Assembly (NCBI RefSeq): GCF_014646635.1
Contig: NZ_BMNQ01000001.1
Coordinates: 1 to 64,000 of the forward strand
Source: Lentibacillus kapialis
GTDB taxonomy: Bacteria > Bacillota > Bacilli > Bacillales > Amphibacillaceae
Length of the DNA stretch: 64,000 nt
Direction: 5' to 3'
Under the pieces are notes generated by a model. The model searched no databases and was not told where the DNA came from. It saw only the letters and a program-made list of their open reading frames with translations. Both the position numbers and the translations under genes were made by a program. Of this stretch, positions 43,739 to 52,658 are shown in pieces (the stretch's first letter is position 1; each line of letters begins with the position of its first letter).

Positions 43739-44512
43739 ATGCGAATACGCGCCATGTTCATCGATATGGATGGAACACTACTGAGGTCATCCAATGAGAT
43801 TTCACAGCGCAATACGGAAGCAATAAACAGGCTTGTTAATCAAGGTGTGAAAGTTTTTCTGGCGACAGGCCGTCATTTTGAGATCGCGGATCCTTATCAT
43901 CATCAGCTCGGACTTAAAACGCCAATGATTTGTCTGAATGGCGCTTCTATTCATGATGGGATTACAAAAAGAGTAGCTCAGATGAACCCGGTCGTACTGG
44001 ATGAGGCTCATTTTCATCGCGTCACGAATGAAATTTCGTGCAAAGTAATTGTTCATACGATAGATGGTCCTTATTGCAACAAAATGTGCAAGGAAGCAAA
44101 CATATGGGCGAAGGAAAGTCATGCTCCGCCAAAGTATATTGGGAATTTGCGAAACGCGGATTACCGAAATGTATTAAAATACACTGTTAAAACAGGTTGT
44201 TATGGTTCGCATATGTCATACTTGTTCCGTGATGAAGCAGGTGTTATTGACTGGAAAGACGGCTTTGAGCTAGTTGCTTTAGGTGTTTCCAAATGGTCAG
44301 GAATTAAAAAACTGATAAGAGCTTTTGGCATTAATCCTGAAGAAACCGTGGCAATTGGTGATGGACCTAATGATGTTCAAATGCTTCGTCATGCCGGAAT
44401 CGGAGTTGCTATGGCTAATGGCGCTCCGGAAGTGATAGCGGCAGCTGATTATGTCACAGGTCATCACGAAAATGATGGTGTGGCCGAATTTATTGAACGT
44501 TATCTCATTTAG
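43739..44512 (+). CDS. Cof-type HAD-superfamily phosphatase
   Basis: A 257-residue HAD-IIB phosphatase. Motif I is FIDMDGTLL (Asp9 nucleophile, Asp11), motif II VFLATGRHF, a Lys (SGIKKLI), and motif IV VAIGDGPNDVQML. The C2 cap lies between residues of about 85 and 190. Substrates in this group are sugar phosphates or flavin/pyridoxal phosphates; the actual one is unknown. GGGAGGGAG precedes the ATG. Confidence 0.9.
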   Translation: MRIRAMFIDMDGTLLRSSNEISQRNTEAINRLVNQGVKVFLATGRHFEIADPYHHQLGLKTPMICLNGASIHDGITKRVAQMNPVVLDEAHFHRVTNEISCKVIVHTIDGPYCNKMCKEANIWAKESHAPPKYIGNLRNADYRNVLKYTVKTGCYGSHMSYLFRDEAGVIDWKDGFELVALGVSKWSGIKKLIRAFGINPEETVAIGDGPNDVQMLRHAGIGVAMANGAPEVIAAADYVTGHHENDGVAEFIERYLI

Positions 44513-44768
44513 TCACTTGCCATCTGAGCCCCCTGGTTCATGACCGCCCAACTTTACCCCAACTATTTTGGTCATGTGCTATTTTCTTTTATCCCCGGAT
44601 AATCACCCAACTGCATGGCTAATCTCAGTGTTCACGAGCTTTCTTTCATTTTTTTGATTAACTATTATTTCAAAAATAAAACGAATGTCGGCATTACCTA
44701 CACTGATTGTTAAAAAGTTCTCGTTTAGCCTCAATTCATGGATTATATCCAAACTGTTGACAAACTAA

Positions 44769-44808
44769 CAACAAATTTGTTGACATATCGTCAATACTCA
44801 GGTACAGT
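44769..44808 (+). promoter_or_regulatory. promoter with palindromes upstream of the HTH-DUF1232 gene
   Basis: CAACAAATTTGTTG is a perfect 14-bp palindrome (44769-44782). It overlaps TTGAC-ATATC-GTCAA (44780-44794). The promoter TTGACA (44780-44785) and TACAGT (44803-44808) are 17 bases apart, so the dyads cover the -35 box. A repressor binding here, possibly the adjacent HTH protein, is inferred. The remaining 44513-44768 stretch shows no gene. Confidence 0.55.
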
Positions 44809-44861
44809 TCGAGTTGTATGTTTAAATCATTAATCTGCAAAAAGGGAAAAGGGTTGAAAAA

Positions 44862-45491
44862 ATGGCGAAACAACACCAAAATAAGCTGGCTGAAGCCATT
44901 CAGCCTTATTTGAATGAACGGCATATGTCCATCAGAAAACTAGCTCAAGCTGCAGAAATTGATCCGGCAACACTTTCCAGAATCATGAACGGAAAACGTA
45001 AGCCTACAATGGATCACCTATATAAGATTGCATTGTGCCTTGATATTCCGCCCGCTGATTTGCTGAAATCAGCTGGTTATCCGCTGTATGGTGAGGACGA
45101 AGATGACGCGGTAGAACCTTCTGCTGAAAAAGTCCGGCAAATGCTGGCTGCCATCAATTTGCCGCCATCTGACTTTACCAGACAACAAGTGGATGATCAT
45201 TTAATAAAGTTTAAACATTACAGTCGGACGGAGGAAGGTCATCAAACAATTTTGCAGCAGTTCAGTGCCAAAGTAACAAGTGCTGGCAGTGGCGGACCAT
45301 ACGTTGAGCAGTTAAAAGAATGGTATACCCGTTATAAAGCGCAAAAAAGTTCCACAAAGGAATTGGCGATCATGGGGAGCGCCCTTCTTTATTTTATTAT
45401 CACACTTGATGTGATTCCGGATTACTTAATGCCGGTCGGATATTTGGATGATGCCTTTGTTGTGCAATTAATGGCAAAATCATTGCCTTAA
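44862..45491 (+). CDS. HTH-DUF1232 fusion protein
   Basis: A 209-residue two-domain protein. Residues 1 to about 75 are a Cro/C1-type helix-turn-helix (MSIRKLAQAAEIDPATLSRI, then NGKRKPTMDHLYKIA). Residues of about 160-205 are a DUF1232/YkvA-like hydrophobic segment: ALLYFIITLDVIPDYLMPVG, followed by YLDDAFVV. An acidic linker joins them. The combination suggests a membrane-associated DNA-binding regulator. No partner gene is obvious; a RodA-type gene follows after 56 bases. The start has AAAAGGG upstream. Confidence 0.85.
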   Translation: MAKQHQNKLAEAIQPYLNERHMSIRKLAQAAEIDPATLSRIMNGKRKPTMDHLYKIALCLDIPPADLLKSAGYPLYGEDEDDAVEPSAEKVRQMLAAINLPPSDFTRQQVDDHLIKFKHYSRTEEGHQTILQQFSAKVTSAGSGGPYVEQLKEWYTRYKAQKSSTKELAIMGSALLYFIITLDVIPDYLMPVGYLDDAFVVQLMAKSLP

Positions 45492-45547
45492 ATATATTCT
45501 TATACGACTCGGCATCATCTATGAAAAGATAACGAGGTTGTTTGTCT

Positions 45548-46696
45548 ATGGATCAGGAAAATAAGTCACAAGTTGATTTTGTGCTATTAAGTTTAATTGT
45601 ATGTCTTTTTATATTCAGCTTACTTACCATATATAGCGGATCGGGTCAGTATGTAGATGGTGATCTTTTTTATTTTGTAAAACGGCAAGCCATCTGGTAT
45701 ACAGCAGGTCTTCTCATTATGGCAGCTGTGGCACGCTTTGATTATGAATTATTGGAACGTGGTGCTTTTATACTGTATGCTGCAGGCATCGGTTTGCTTC
45801 TGCTTGTTCATTTTTTCGGATTATCTAAAAAGGGATCACAGCGATGGCTTGATTTAGGCGTGTTTGAGCTCCAGCCATCTGAATTTATGAAAATATTTCT
45901 CATTCTGGTGCTGGCAAGCCAACTAAGTAAAATTGGAAGTGAGCGAATATCATTTAAGGCAAGTATTCCGGCTGCTTTAAAAACGGTAGGTCTTGCCATA
46001 CTGCCATTCGGACTAATTCTTGCGCAGCCTGATTTGGGTTCCGCGCTAATCATCGGTGTTATAGCCTGTGTGCTTGTTTTTACATCAAGTATTTCATGGA
46101 AAATGCTGACGACGATTCTAACAGGCGCTGTCAGTGTCATCGCAGGTTTTATTTATATGTATGCCAATCATCTAGAGATGCTTAGCAAAGTGTTCTCGCC
46201 GCACCAACTTGGACGGATTTATGGCTGGCTTAATCCAGTTGAATCGGGATCGGATTATGGATATCAGTTAAAACAAGCGGTGCTGGGCATTGGGTCCGGC
46301 CGGCTTACGGGTTCGGGTTTCACTAAGGGAACGCAGGTGCAGGATGGAAGCGTGCCAGAGGTACATACGGACTTTATTTTTGCTGTTGTTGGTGAGGAGT
46401 TTGGCTTCATCGGCTCGGCTATGTTGTTGTGTGTGTATTTTGTGCTGATTTACCGGATAATTATCATTTCACTAAAGGCGAATAACTTGTTTGGCACCTA
46501 TATTTGTGCTGGGACGGTTGGACTCCTGACATTTCAGGTGTTTCAGAATATCGCAATGACAATTGGTTTGATGCCAATCACAGGTGTTGCGCTCCCATTT
46601 ATAAGTTACGGCGGCAGCTCGCTTTTGACCAATATGCTGGCACTCGGGCTTGTGTTTAGCGTGCAAATGCGAACGCGGCAATATTTGTTCGGATAA
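45548..46696 (+). CDS. rodA: RodA/FtsW/SpoVE-family cell-shape protein
   Basis: A 382-residue SEDS glycosyltransferase with ten membrane helices. Characteristic pieces are GSQRWLDLGVFELQPSEFMK, AQPDLGSALII, the active-site-like loop with VPEVHTDFIFAVVGEEFGF (conserved Asp), and the C-terminal PFISYGGSS. It polymerises lipid II glycan strands during elongation or sporulation with a cognate PBP; none lies next to it here. An ATG at 45548 about ten bases after CGAGG is preferred over a TTG two codons earlier. RodA rather than FtsW is a best guess. Confidence 0.88.
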   Translation: MDQENKSQVDFVLLSLIVCLFIFSLLTIYSGSGQYVDGDLFYFVKRQAIWYTAGLLIMAAVARFDYELLERGAFILYAAGIGLLLLVHFFGLSKKGSQRWLDLGVFELQPSEFMKIFLILVLASQLSKIGSERISFKASIPAALKTVGLAILPFGLILAQPDLGSALIIGVIACVLVFTSSISWKMLTTILTGAVSVIAGFIYMYANHLEMLSKVFSPHQLGRIYGWLNPVESGSDYGYQLKQAVLGIGSGRLTGSGFTKGTQVQDGSVPEVHTDFIFAVVGEEFGFIGSAMLLCVYFVLIYRIIIISLKANNLFGTYICAGTVGLLTFQVFQNIAMTIGLMPITGVALPFISYGGSSLLTNMLALGLVFSVQMRTRQYLFG

Positions 46697-46863
46697 TGAG
46701 CGGCCTGCCTGCCGCATCATTTCCTCTTCTCCTTCAGGATTGTCGATCGCAGCGTTTATGCTAATTACCACAAACAAATTAACCGCCCTTTGAACTGTAT
46801 TCTTGTTTGAAACGGAAAAAGTCGATAAACTATAACTAGAATACGGTTGAAAGGATTTACTTC

Positions 46864-48369
46864 ATGGCTGTCGATGTTACATCTTTTGTTTTATTGTTTG
46901 CACTTATGCTTCTTGTTGGCGTGTTTACAACGAAATTCTCAACCCGGCTGGGCCTGCCATCACTTGTGTTATTCCTGTTTGTCGGCATGATTCTTAATGA
47001 ATTCATCTATTTTGATAATGTGGAGTTAACCCAGTTAATCGGGATCATGGCATTGATTATCATTCTGTTTGAAGGTGGTACACAAACCAAGTGGCATAAC
47101 ATGCGCCCGGTCCTTGCGCCTGCAGGGGTGCTGGCAACTGTCGGCGTTTTGCTGACGTCTGTCATTATTGGACTTGCCGCTTTCTATATCTTTGATTTTA
47201 CGATGCTTGAAGGGATGCTGTTCGGGGCGATTGTTGGCTCAACCGATGCGGCAGCGGTTTTCTCTGTTCTGGGCAGTAAGAACATTAATAAACGATTGAC
47301 GGCTACATTGGAAGCTGAATCCGGGACAAATGACCCGATGGCAGTCTTTTTAACGATCGTTTTTATTGAAATGATTCAAGTTCCTGAGACTACGATTTGG
47401 TCGGCGATCGGCGACTTTTTTGTCCAAATGGGATTTGGTTTAATTTTTGGTCTGCTGTTTGGGCTGTTAAGTGTGCTTTTGATTAATAAAATTCAATTGG
47501 ATGTCTCCGGTATGTATCCACTGTTGGCATTGGGGAGTGCCGCTCTTACATATGGATTTACCGATTATATCGGTGGGAGCGGTTTTTTGGCCGTCTATGT
47601 GATGGCTGTTGTTGTTGGCAACAGTGACTTGATGCATAAATTTTCAATTGTCCGTTTTAATGAAGGATTTGCTTGGATGATGCAGATCATCATGTTTATT
47701 TTCCTTGGTATGCTCGTATTCCCAAGTAACTTGATAACAGTTGGCTGGAAAGGCATTCTGTTGGCGATTATTCTCATGTTCGTGGCCAGACCTATCGCAA
47801 CTGTTATATGTATGATTTTTTTCAAACACAATGCGAGGGAACAGTTATTCTTGGCCTGGACTGGGCTGAAAGGTGCGGTTCCGATTGTACTGGCTACTTA
47901 TCCAATTGTAGCTGGAGTGGAAAATGGTCACATCATCTTCAATGCCGTTTTTTTCGTTGTCCTCATTTCCGCTCTGGTTCAGGGAAGTACTTTGTCCCCT
48001 TTGGCAACGAAATTGGGTTTAACGGAGGAAGGTAGTGACTTTGACCCGAGCGGTTTTGAAATGATTAACTTGGGTAACACGAATTCTGAAATTATCAAAC
48101 TGCCGATCGGCAAAAGATCTCCTGTTGTTCATGCAACATTAATTGATATTACCCTGCCAAGTGATACATTGGTTATTGGCATTGTACGGGAAGAAAAATT
48201 AGTCACACCGACCGGAACAACATCAATTGAAATAGGCGATACACTGTTTGTTCTCAGTGAAAAGGAAAAGCGCCCTCAGGTAAGAGAGGTCTTTTTGGGT
48301 AAAAAAGAGCAAAAAGAAAAAGCATCGCCAAATAAATGGTGGCATAAATTTGTCGGAAAAAAAGACTAA
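46864..48369 (+). CDS. K+/H+ antiporter with TrkA-C domain (NhaP2/CvrA-like)
   Basis: A 501-residue CPA1-family antiporter. Twelve to thirteen helices occupy residues of about 5-390, with GAIVGSTDAAAVFSVLG and ESGTNDPMAVFLT as ion-binding regions. Residues of about 400-480 form a RCK/TrkA_C-type domain (VVHATLIDITLPSDTLVIG, SIEIGDTLFVLSE). That regulatory domain is typical of K+/H+ antiporters such as YjbQ or NhaP2. GAAAGGA precedes the ATG. Confidence 0.88.
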   Translation: MAVDVTSFVLLFALMLLVGVFTTKFSTRLGLPSLVLFLFVGMILNEFIYFDNVELTQLIGIMALIIILFEGGTQTKWHNMRPVLAPAGVLATVGVLLTSVIIGLAAFYIFDFTMLEGMLFGAIVGSTDAAAVFSVLGSKNINKRLTATLEAESGTNDPMAVFLTIVFIEMIQVPETTIWSAIGDFFVQMGFGLIFGLLFGLLSVLLINKIQLDVSGMYPLLALGSAALTYGFTDYIGGSGFLAVYVMAVVVGNSDLMHKFSIVRFNEGFAWMMQIIMFIFLGMLVFPSNLITVGWKGILLAIILMFVARPIATVICMIFFKHNAREQLFLAWTGLKGAVPIVLATYPIVAGVENGHIIFNAVFFVVLISALVQGSTLSPLATKLGLTEEGSDFDPSGFEMINLGNTNSEIIKLPIGKRSPVVHATLIDITLPSDTLVIGIVREEKLVTPTGTTSIEIGDTLFVLSEKEKRPQVREVFLGKKEQKEKASPNKWWHKFVGKKD

Positions 48370-48393
48370 TCCACAGCTTTGCTTTCTGAATAT

Positions 48394-48430
48394 TGCTTCC
48401 ATAAATATTGCGTTGGAAGCAGTTTTTTTA
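48394..48430 (+). terminator. terminator
   Basis: TGCTTCCA / TGGAAGCA with a 12-base loop and GTTTTTTTA. Confidence 0.88.
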
Positions 48431-48517
48431 TACCTTGACAATATATTGAATTCATATTATATTATTCCTCGTGCTTACAAAAAGTAAGTTAGTATTTAAA
48501 AGTAGGAGGATTTATAT

Positions 48518-48904
48518 ATGATTCATATCGGTTTATTGATTATACGGTTGGTTCTTGGAATCAGTCTGGCCAGTCATGGCGCTCAAAAACTATTTGGCTG
48601 GTTCGGCGGCGGCGGAGTAAAAGGAACAGGCGGATTTTTTGAATCGATCGGCATCAAACCGGGTGTGCCGATGGCCGCTCTGGTTGGCTTATTTGAATTT
48701 GCCGGTGGTCTGTTATTGGCAGCAGGGCTCCTTACATGGCTGGCAGCTGCTCTTATTGTGATCGTTATGATCGGCGGCATCTTTAAGGTTCATTTGCCAA
48801 ATGGTTATTTCGCAGATAAAGGCGGGATTGAATATCCGTTTGTCATTATTGCGATTGTTATCGGTATAGCATTAATCGGTCCCGGTGTTTATACTATTGT
48901 TTAA
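48518..48904 (+). CDS. DoxX-family membrane protein
   Basis: A 128-residue protein with four helices. The N-terminal IRLVLGISLASHGAQKLFGW and GGVKGTGGFFESIG are typical of DoxX/YphA proteins, associated in other bacteria with thiol or redox homeostasis. A near-consensus TAGGAGGAT ribosome binding site and flanking terminators mark it as a single-gene unit. Confidence 0.9.
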   Translation: MIHIGLLIIRLVLGISLASHGAQKLFGWFGGGGVKGTGGFFESIGIKPGVPMAALVGLFEFAGGLLLAAGLLTWLAAALIVIVMIGGIFKVHLPNGYFADKGGIEYPFVIIAIVIGIALIGPGVYTIV

Positions 48905-48911
48905 TTTATGT

Positions 48912-48948
48912 AAAAGCGCAATTTCCGAATAAGGGATTGCGCTTTTTA
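48912..48948 (+). terminator. terminator
   Basis: AAAAGCGCAAT / ATTGCGCTTTTT hairpin. Confidence 0.9.
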
Positions 48949-49031
48949 GTGTGCTTTAATCACTCGCTTTTGGGTTATAAATCATTGGTTTTAAGCCAAA
49001 ATAAGCATACTACGTTAAAGGAGTGATGAAT

Positions 49032-49244
49032 ATGGGGGAACAGTCCCGTTTCCGCGGGGGTCAAAAAGCGCCAAATAATGGTGTATATATTGAAAAAGGT
49101 GAGACAGGAAGCAATGTGGAAGACCCCGGTCAGATCGAGATGAAAGCTGGAGACAAATTTCCGGAGAACGCCAACCCGGAACGCGTATGGGTTAGTAAAC
49201 GCGATCTGTCCAGTCCCGGTGTTCAAGGAAGAGCTAATGACTGA
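49032..49244 (+). CDS. yjzC: YjzC-family small protein
   Basis: A 70-residue protein close to B. subtilis YjzC: it begins MGEQSRFRGGQKAPNNGVYI and continues with KAGDKFPENANPERVWV. Function is unknown. The ATG at 49032 is eight bases after AAAGGAG; in-frame GTG and ATG codons nearer the ribosome binding site are unlikely. A core-only copy of the hairpin repeat begins directly after its stop. Confidence 0.88.
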   Translation: MGEQSRFRGGQKAPNNGVYIEKGETGSNVEDPGQIEMKAGDKFPENANPERVWVSKRDLSSPGVQGRAND

Positions 49245-49300
49245 TTAGAAAACGCGGTATTCGCCTTGCCTGATAGTGAGTGCCGAAGTTTTTCTTTTAT
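49245..49300 (+). repeat. dispersed hairpin repeat, core-only copy E
   Basis: TTAGAAAACGCGGTATTCGCC and GTGAGTGCCGAAGTTTTTC follow the family hairpin, but the TCATCCAT tail is missing. The stem is less perfect than in other copies. Confidence 0.65.
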
Positions 49301-49303
49301 AAC

Positions 49304-49337
49304 AAAAACTGCCGGTTTTTAACCGGCAGTTTTTAAT
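49304..49337 (+). terminator. terminator
   Basis: AAAACTGCCGGTT / AACCGGCAGTTTT, 13 bp with a three-base loop and trailing T's. Confidence 0.92.
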
Positions 49338-49414
49338 GTGTTTTATCATTGAGGATTCTATATTTAATTATTCCGGAATAAGCTGAAATAGTGGATTTTT
49401 TGGTATAAAAATGT

Positions 49415-49441
49415 TGAAACTTGATCTGGCTTGTCATCGTA
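49415..49441 (+). promoter_or_regulatory. sigma-W-type promoter of floT
   Basis: TGAAAC (49415-49420) and CGTA (49438-49441) with a 17-base spacer match the ECF sigma-W consensus (TGAAAC, CGTA, 16-17 spacing). In B. subtilis the yuaF-floT-yuaI operon is sigma-W-controlled, which supports the call. Confidence 0.7.
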
Positions 49442-49501
49442 CTATAATATAGATCTATATACATAGGATCGGATTTATTATTTATAAGGGAGCGGATTTT
49501 T

Positions 49502-50992
49502 TTGTTTCAAGATGCACTTTTGTTAATCATTCTCGCGATTGTTGGAGCTGTGGTAATTATTGGGGGAATAATTGCATTCATTATTTTCAGGCTCCGCTAT
49601 AAAACCGCAAGTTCCAATGAAGCGCTCGTCGTCACCGGGCCTAAACTGGGGGACCCGGAAAGTGAGCGGAACGTTTTTCAGGATGAAAATGGCCGTTCTG
49701 TCAAGATTATCCGCGGTGGCGGTTACCGTCTCCGCATGTTTCAGACAGCAACACCAATTGATTTGACTTCCTTCCAGTTGCAAGTTGATTCCGAGAAGGC
49801 GTTTACTCAAGAGGGTATTCCGGTACGCGTCGTCAGCACGGCTGTTATCAGTATCGGAAGCGAATTGGAAATTATGGCCAACTTTGCTGAAAAATTCCTT
49901 GGGAAAAAGCAAAACGAGCGTGAAGATGAATTAAGAGATGTGTTAAACGGTCATCTGCGTGCGATTATTGCATCGCTTTCCATCGAAAAGATTTATAGCG
50001 ATTTTAAAGAAGTCAATACACAGGTTAAAAAGATTGCTGAGGCGGACTTGAAAGGCATGGGCTTTGAAATCACATCGTTTGCACTGAACGATGTGGAAGA
50101 TGTCGATACCGAAAACGGCTACATCGATGCCCTGGGTCGTCCGCATATTGCTGAGGTTCAGAAGACGGCAAACCAGGCAGAATCGGATGCGGAAAAGGAA
50201 ACCCGCATTTATCAGGCTCAAAATGATCAGGAAGCACAGGATGAAGAAAACCGCCGTCAAACTGCTATTGCGCAATCCAAAAAGGAAAAAGATATTAAAG
50301 AAGCTGAATTCCAGAAAGAAACAAACCGTGCCAGGGCAAACGCTGAACAGGCAGGAGAACTGGAGAAGCAACGTCTCGCCCAGCAGGTAAAAGATGAAGA
50401 AATGAAAGTTCAGTATATTGAGAAGCAACGTGCTGTTGAACTTGAAGAAGAAGAGAACAAGCGCCGCCGTTCAATCGCTGATGCCGAAGCCTATAAAACA
50501 ACGAAGGCAGCTGAGGCCGATGCGGAGAAAGAGCGTATTAAAGGTGAGTCCGAAGCTGAAGTTATCCGCCAGCGCGGAATTGCCGAGGCGGAGTCCAAAG
50601 AACGTATGGCTCAAGCGATGGAACAATACGGGGAAGCAGCGATTATGGAGATGCTTATCAATGTTCTGCCTGAATATGCTGAAAAAGTGTCCGCACCGAT
50701 CTCTCAGATTCAGGATATGCGTGTCATCGATATGGGCGGCAGCGATTCACAGGGTGGCCCTTCAAAGGTCGCTAATAATGTGACTTCAACCATGCTTGGC
50801 ATTCAGGAATCCTTGAAGGAAACAACTGGCATGGATTTAAAGGCGATGCTGGAGAGCTATGTATCCCACGGCAAAGCTGGTGTTTTCGGTGAACAAAAGG
50901 AAACGTACCATCAAGAAGCATCAGCGGCCAAGGAGTCCAATGAGGGAAAAGGTGATAACGATCCGGAAAACAACGAGTATAATGAGCAATAA
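49502..50992 (+). CDS. floT: flotillin FloT
   Basis: A 496-residue flotillin organising lipid microdomains. The N-terminal membrane anchor (residues of about 5-28) is followed by the SPFH/PHB domain (about 35-200; FTQEGIPVRVVSTAVISIG, FEITSFALNDVED). An Ala/Glu/Gln/Lys-rich coiled coil spans about 220-370. The C-terminal flotillin segment holds AAIMEMLINVLPEYAEKVSA. Translation starts at a TTG with AAGGGAGCGGA upstream. Unlike the B. subtilis locus no NfeD-type gene precedes it, only a sigma-W-like promoter. A terminator follows. Confidence 0.93.
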   Translation: MFQDALLLIILAIVGAVVIIGGIIAFIIFRLRYKTASSNEALVVTGPKLGDPESERNVFQDENGRSVKIIRGGGYRLRMFQTATPIDLTSFQLQVDSEKAFTQEGIPVRVVSTAVISIGSELEIMANFAEKFLGKKQNEREDELRDVLNGHLRAIIASLSIEKIYSDFKEVNTQVKKIAEADLKGMGFEITSFALNDVEDVDTENGYIDALGRPHIAEVQKTANQAESDAEKETRIYQAQNDQEAQDEENRRQTAIAQSKKEKDIKEAEFQKETNRARANAEQAGELEKQRLAQQVKDEEMKVQYIEKQRAVELEEEENKRRRSIADAEAYKTTKAAEADAEKERIKGESEAEVIRQRGIAEAESKERMAQAMEQYGEAAIMEMLINVLPEYAEKVSAPISQIQDMRVIDMGGSDSQGGPSKVANNVTSTMLGIQESLKETTGMDLKAMLESYVSHGKAGVFGEQKETYHQEASAAKESNEGKGDNDPENNEYNEQ

Positions 50993-51020
50993 GGTTTTTT
51001 CGTAGTATGGGTGACCATAC

Positions 51021-51068
51021 AGAAAAACGGGCTTTCACTTTAAGAATGATGTGAGCCCGTTTTTCTAT
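51021..51068 (+). terminator. terminator after floT
   Basis: AGAAAAACGGGCT / AGCCCGTTTTTCT stem of 13 bp. Confidence 0.9.
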
Positions 51069-51151
51069 AAAATGTCTTTTCTAAGAGGAATTGGTATGTT
51101 TTCTGTCGAAAATGGAGGGTGAGCTAAAAAAATTCATAAGGAATGAGTGCA

Positions 51152-51328
51152 GTGTCTCGAAAGTTATTATTCTGGTCAGGTTTGTTCGTATTTATGATAG
51201 GACATCTCTCCCTGGTAGATTTATTGAAAATTGGCCCTGTTGCCGACAATGAGTTAATGGTGTACGTACTTATTATTGCAGGGCTGTTTTTAATTGGTGT
51301 TTCCAATTTGCTGAAGCAGCAGCGTTAA
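51152..51328 (+). CDS. small two-helix membrane protein
   Basis: A 58-residue peptide with two hydrophobic segments (LLFWSGLFVFMIGHLSLV and VYVLIIAGLFLIGVSNLL) separated by a short polar loop. Start: GTG at 51152 with AAGGA nine bases upstream, preferred over an ATG at 51143 directly abutting that ribosome binding site. I do not recognise the family. An imperfect hairpin with a T-run near 51380-51417 may terminate it. Confidence 0.55.
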   Translation: MSRKLLFWSGLFVFMIGHLSLVDLLKIGPVADNELMVYVLIIAGLFLIGVSNLLKQQR

Positions 51329-51542
51329 TCGGAAAGTCAGAAGAGAGAGTGGGAATTTGCCAAAGTTACCTTAGACATAATCCCGATCCTTAAAAAAACA
51401 ACGAATCGGATTTTTTGTAAATAACACGTTCTGTTTCGGGAAATTTAATCACGATATGTTTTTCATTATGTCTCTGAATCCCGATATCCTAAAAAAACCC
51501 TTTTTCTGCCAATGTCTTTTTACATACCTTTCAAACAAACTC

Positions 51543-51576
51543 CTTTACATTATACCTGCGCGGGTATAATGTAAAG
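51543..51576. promoter_or_regulatory. 34-bp palindrome with promoter-like boxes
   Basis: Arms CTTTACATTATACC and GGTATAATGTAAAG are perfectly complementary over 14 bp with a six-base centre TGCGCG. TATAAT occurs at 51565-51570 on the plus strand and symmetrically on the minus strand, with TTTACA upstream of each. This looks like an operator over a bidirectional or symmetric promoter. The regulator is unknown. Confidence 0.6.
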
Positions 51577-51594
51577 TTCGGTACCAAGTATGTG

Positions 51595-51617
51595 ATGAAT
51601 CTGGTCGGCAGATTCAT
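51595..51617 (+). other. leader hairpin upstream of mtnN
   Basis: Nine-base-pair perfect stem ATGAATCTG / CAGATTCAT with loop GTCGG. It is followed by GGAGGG (51621-51626) and a possible tiny ORF ATG-CCA-GTT-TAA. No U-run, so it is not a simple terminator. Possible leader structure for the downstream nucleosidase gene. Confidence 0.45.
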
Positions 51618-51708
51618 TATGGAGGGTTCGTAGACTGATGCCAGTTTAATGGTAAGAGAATTCATTGTGACATTCAAATATGATTAAAATAAGAAAGAAG
51701 GTTTACTC

Positions 51709-52434
51709 ATGACCAAAATCGGTATTATCGGAGCGATGGACGAAGAAGTCCAACAGCTCAAAGACCAACTGGATCCGTGTCAAGAAAAGGTGATTGCCGG
51801 GAGTCATTTTTATCAGGGCCTAATAGCCGGTCAAGACGTCATTTTGTTGAAGTCAGGGATTGGCAAAGTGAATGCGGCGCTTGCTACCACTATTCTTTTA
51901 AGCCATTTCCAGCCTGATGTTGTTATTAATACAGGGTCAGCGGGTGGTTTTAATCAGGACTTGGAAGTCGGGGATATTGTGGTTTCAACGGAAGTCCGTT
52001 ATCATGATGTGGATGCCACAGTGTTTGGACATGCGTATGGTCAAGTTCCGCAGATGCCCGCTGCTTACAAAGCCGATGAACGCTTGATGAACCTAGCAGA
52101 ATATGTTGCTAAGGAAGAGACAAATGCCCATCATACTGTCAAAGGACTCATCGCAACAGGTGATTCTTTTATGTCCGATCCATCACGTGTCGCATTCGTG
52201 TTGGCACAATTCCCTGATTTGCAAGCCGCTGAGATGGAAGCGGGGGCTATAGCTCAAGTGTGTTATAAGTTTGAAACACCATTTGTGATCATTCGGTCTT
52301 TATCGGACATTGCCGGAAAAGAAGCACCAGCAAGTTTTAATGAATTTTTACAAACAGCCGCAACGCATTCGGCGACACTCATATTAACTATGATCAAAGA
52401 GTTGAAAGGCTTTGAGCAAAGCAATGAAAATTAA
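51709..52434 (+). CDS. mtnN: 5'-methylthioadenosine/S-adenosylhomocysteine nucleosidase
   Basis: A 241-residue nucleoside phosphorylase-fold enzyme. It hydrolyses MTA and SAH to adenine and the thio-sugar, in methionine salvage and quorum-signal precursor recycling. The N-terminal [16 protein letters not shown] has the catalytic Glu near residue 12. [19 protein letters not shown] and the [10 protein letters not shown] region (catalytic Glu) and RSLSDIAG (catalytic Asp) are all present. AAAGAAGG precedes the ATG. Confidence 0.94.
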   Translation: MTKIGIIGAMDEEVQQLKDQLDPCQEKVIAGSHFYQGLIAGQDVILLKSGIGKVNAALATTILLSHFQPDVVINTGSAGGFNQDLEVGDIVVSTEVRYHDVDATVFGHAYGQVPQMPAAYKADERLMNLAEYVAKEETNAHHTVKGLIATGDSFMSDPSRVAFVLAQFPDLQAAEMEAGAIAQVCYKFETPFVIIRSLSDIAGKEAPASFNEFLQTAATHSATLILTMIKELKGFEQSNEN

Positions 52435-52522
52435 GTCCTCTATAAGGTCAAACGAATACAGACGTTCAAGATGACATTTAAGCACGGGTTTAGCAATCCT
52501 CCATAAGAGAAACATATCATGT

Positions 52523-52610
52523 TAACGTCAGAAAGTATAAATTATGGATGACCTTATAAGAAAAGCTTCGGCATTCGCTATAAGGCAAGGCGAATGTCGA
52601 GTTTTTCTAA
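52523..52610 (-). repeat. dispersed hairpin repeat, copy F (full)
   Basis: Near-perfect reverse-orientation copy: TAACGTCAGAAAGTATAAAT, ATGGATGACC, then a hairpin with CTTCGGCATTCGC and GCGAATGTCGAG. It lies between mtnN and a methyltransferase gene. Confidence 0.8.
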
Positions 52611-52658
52611 TATAACATTTACGTTTTAATGAAACTATCGATAAGGAGATAATTCATA

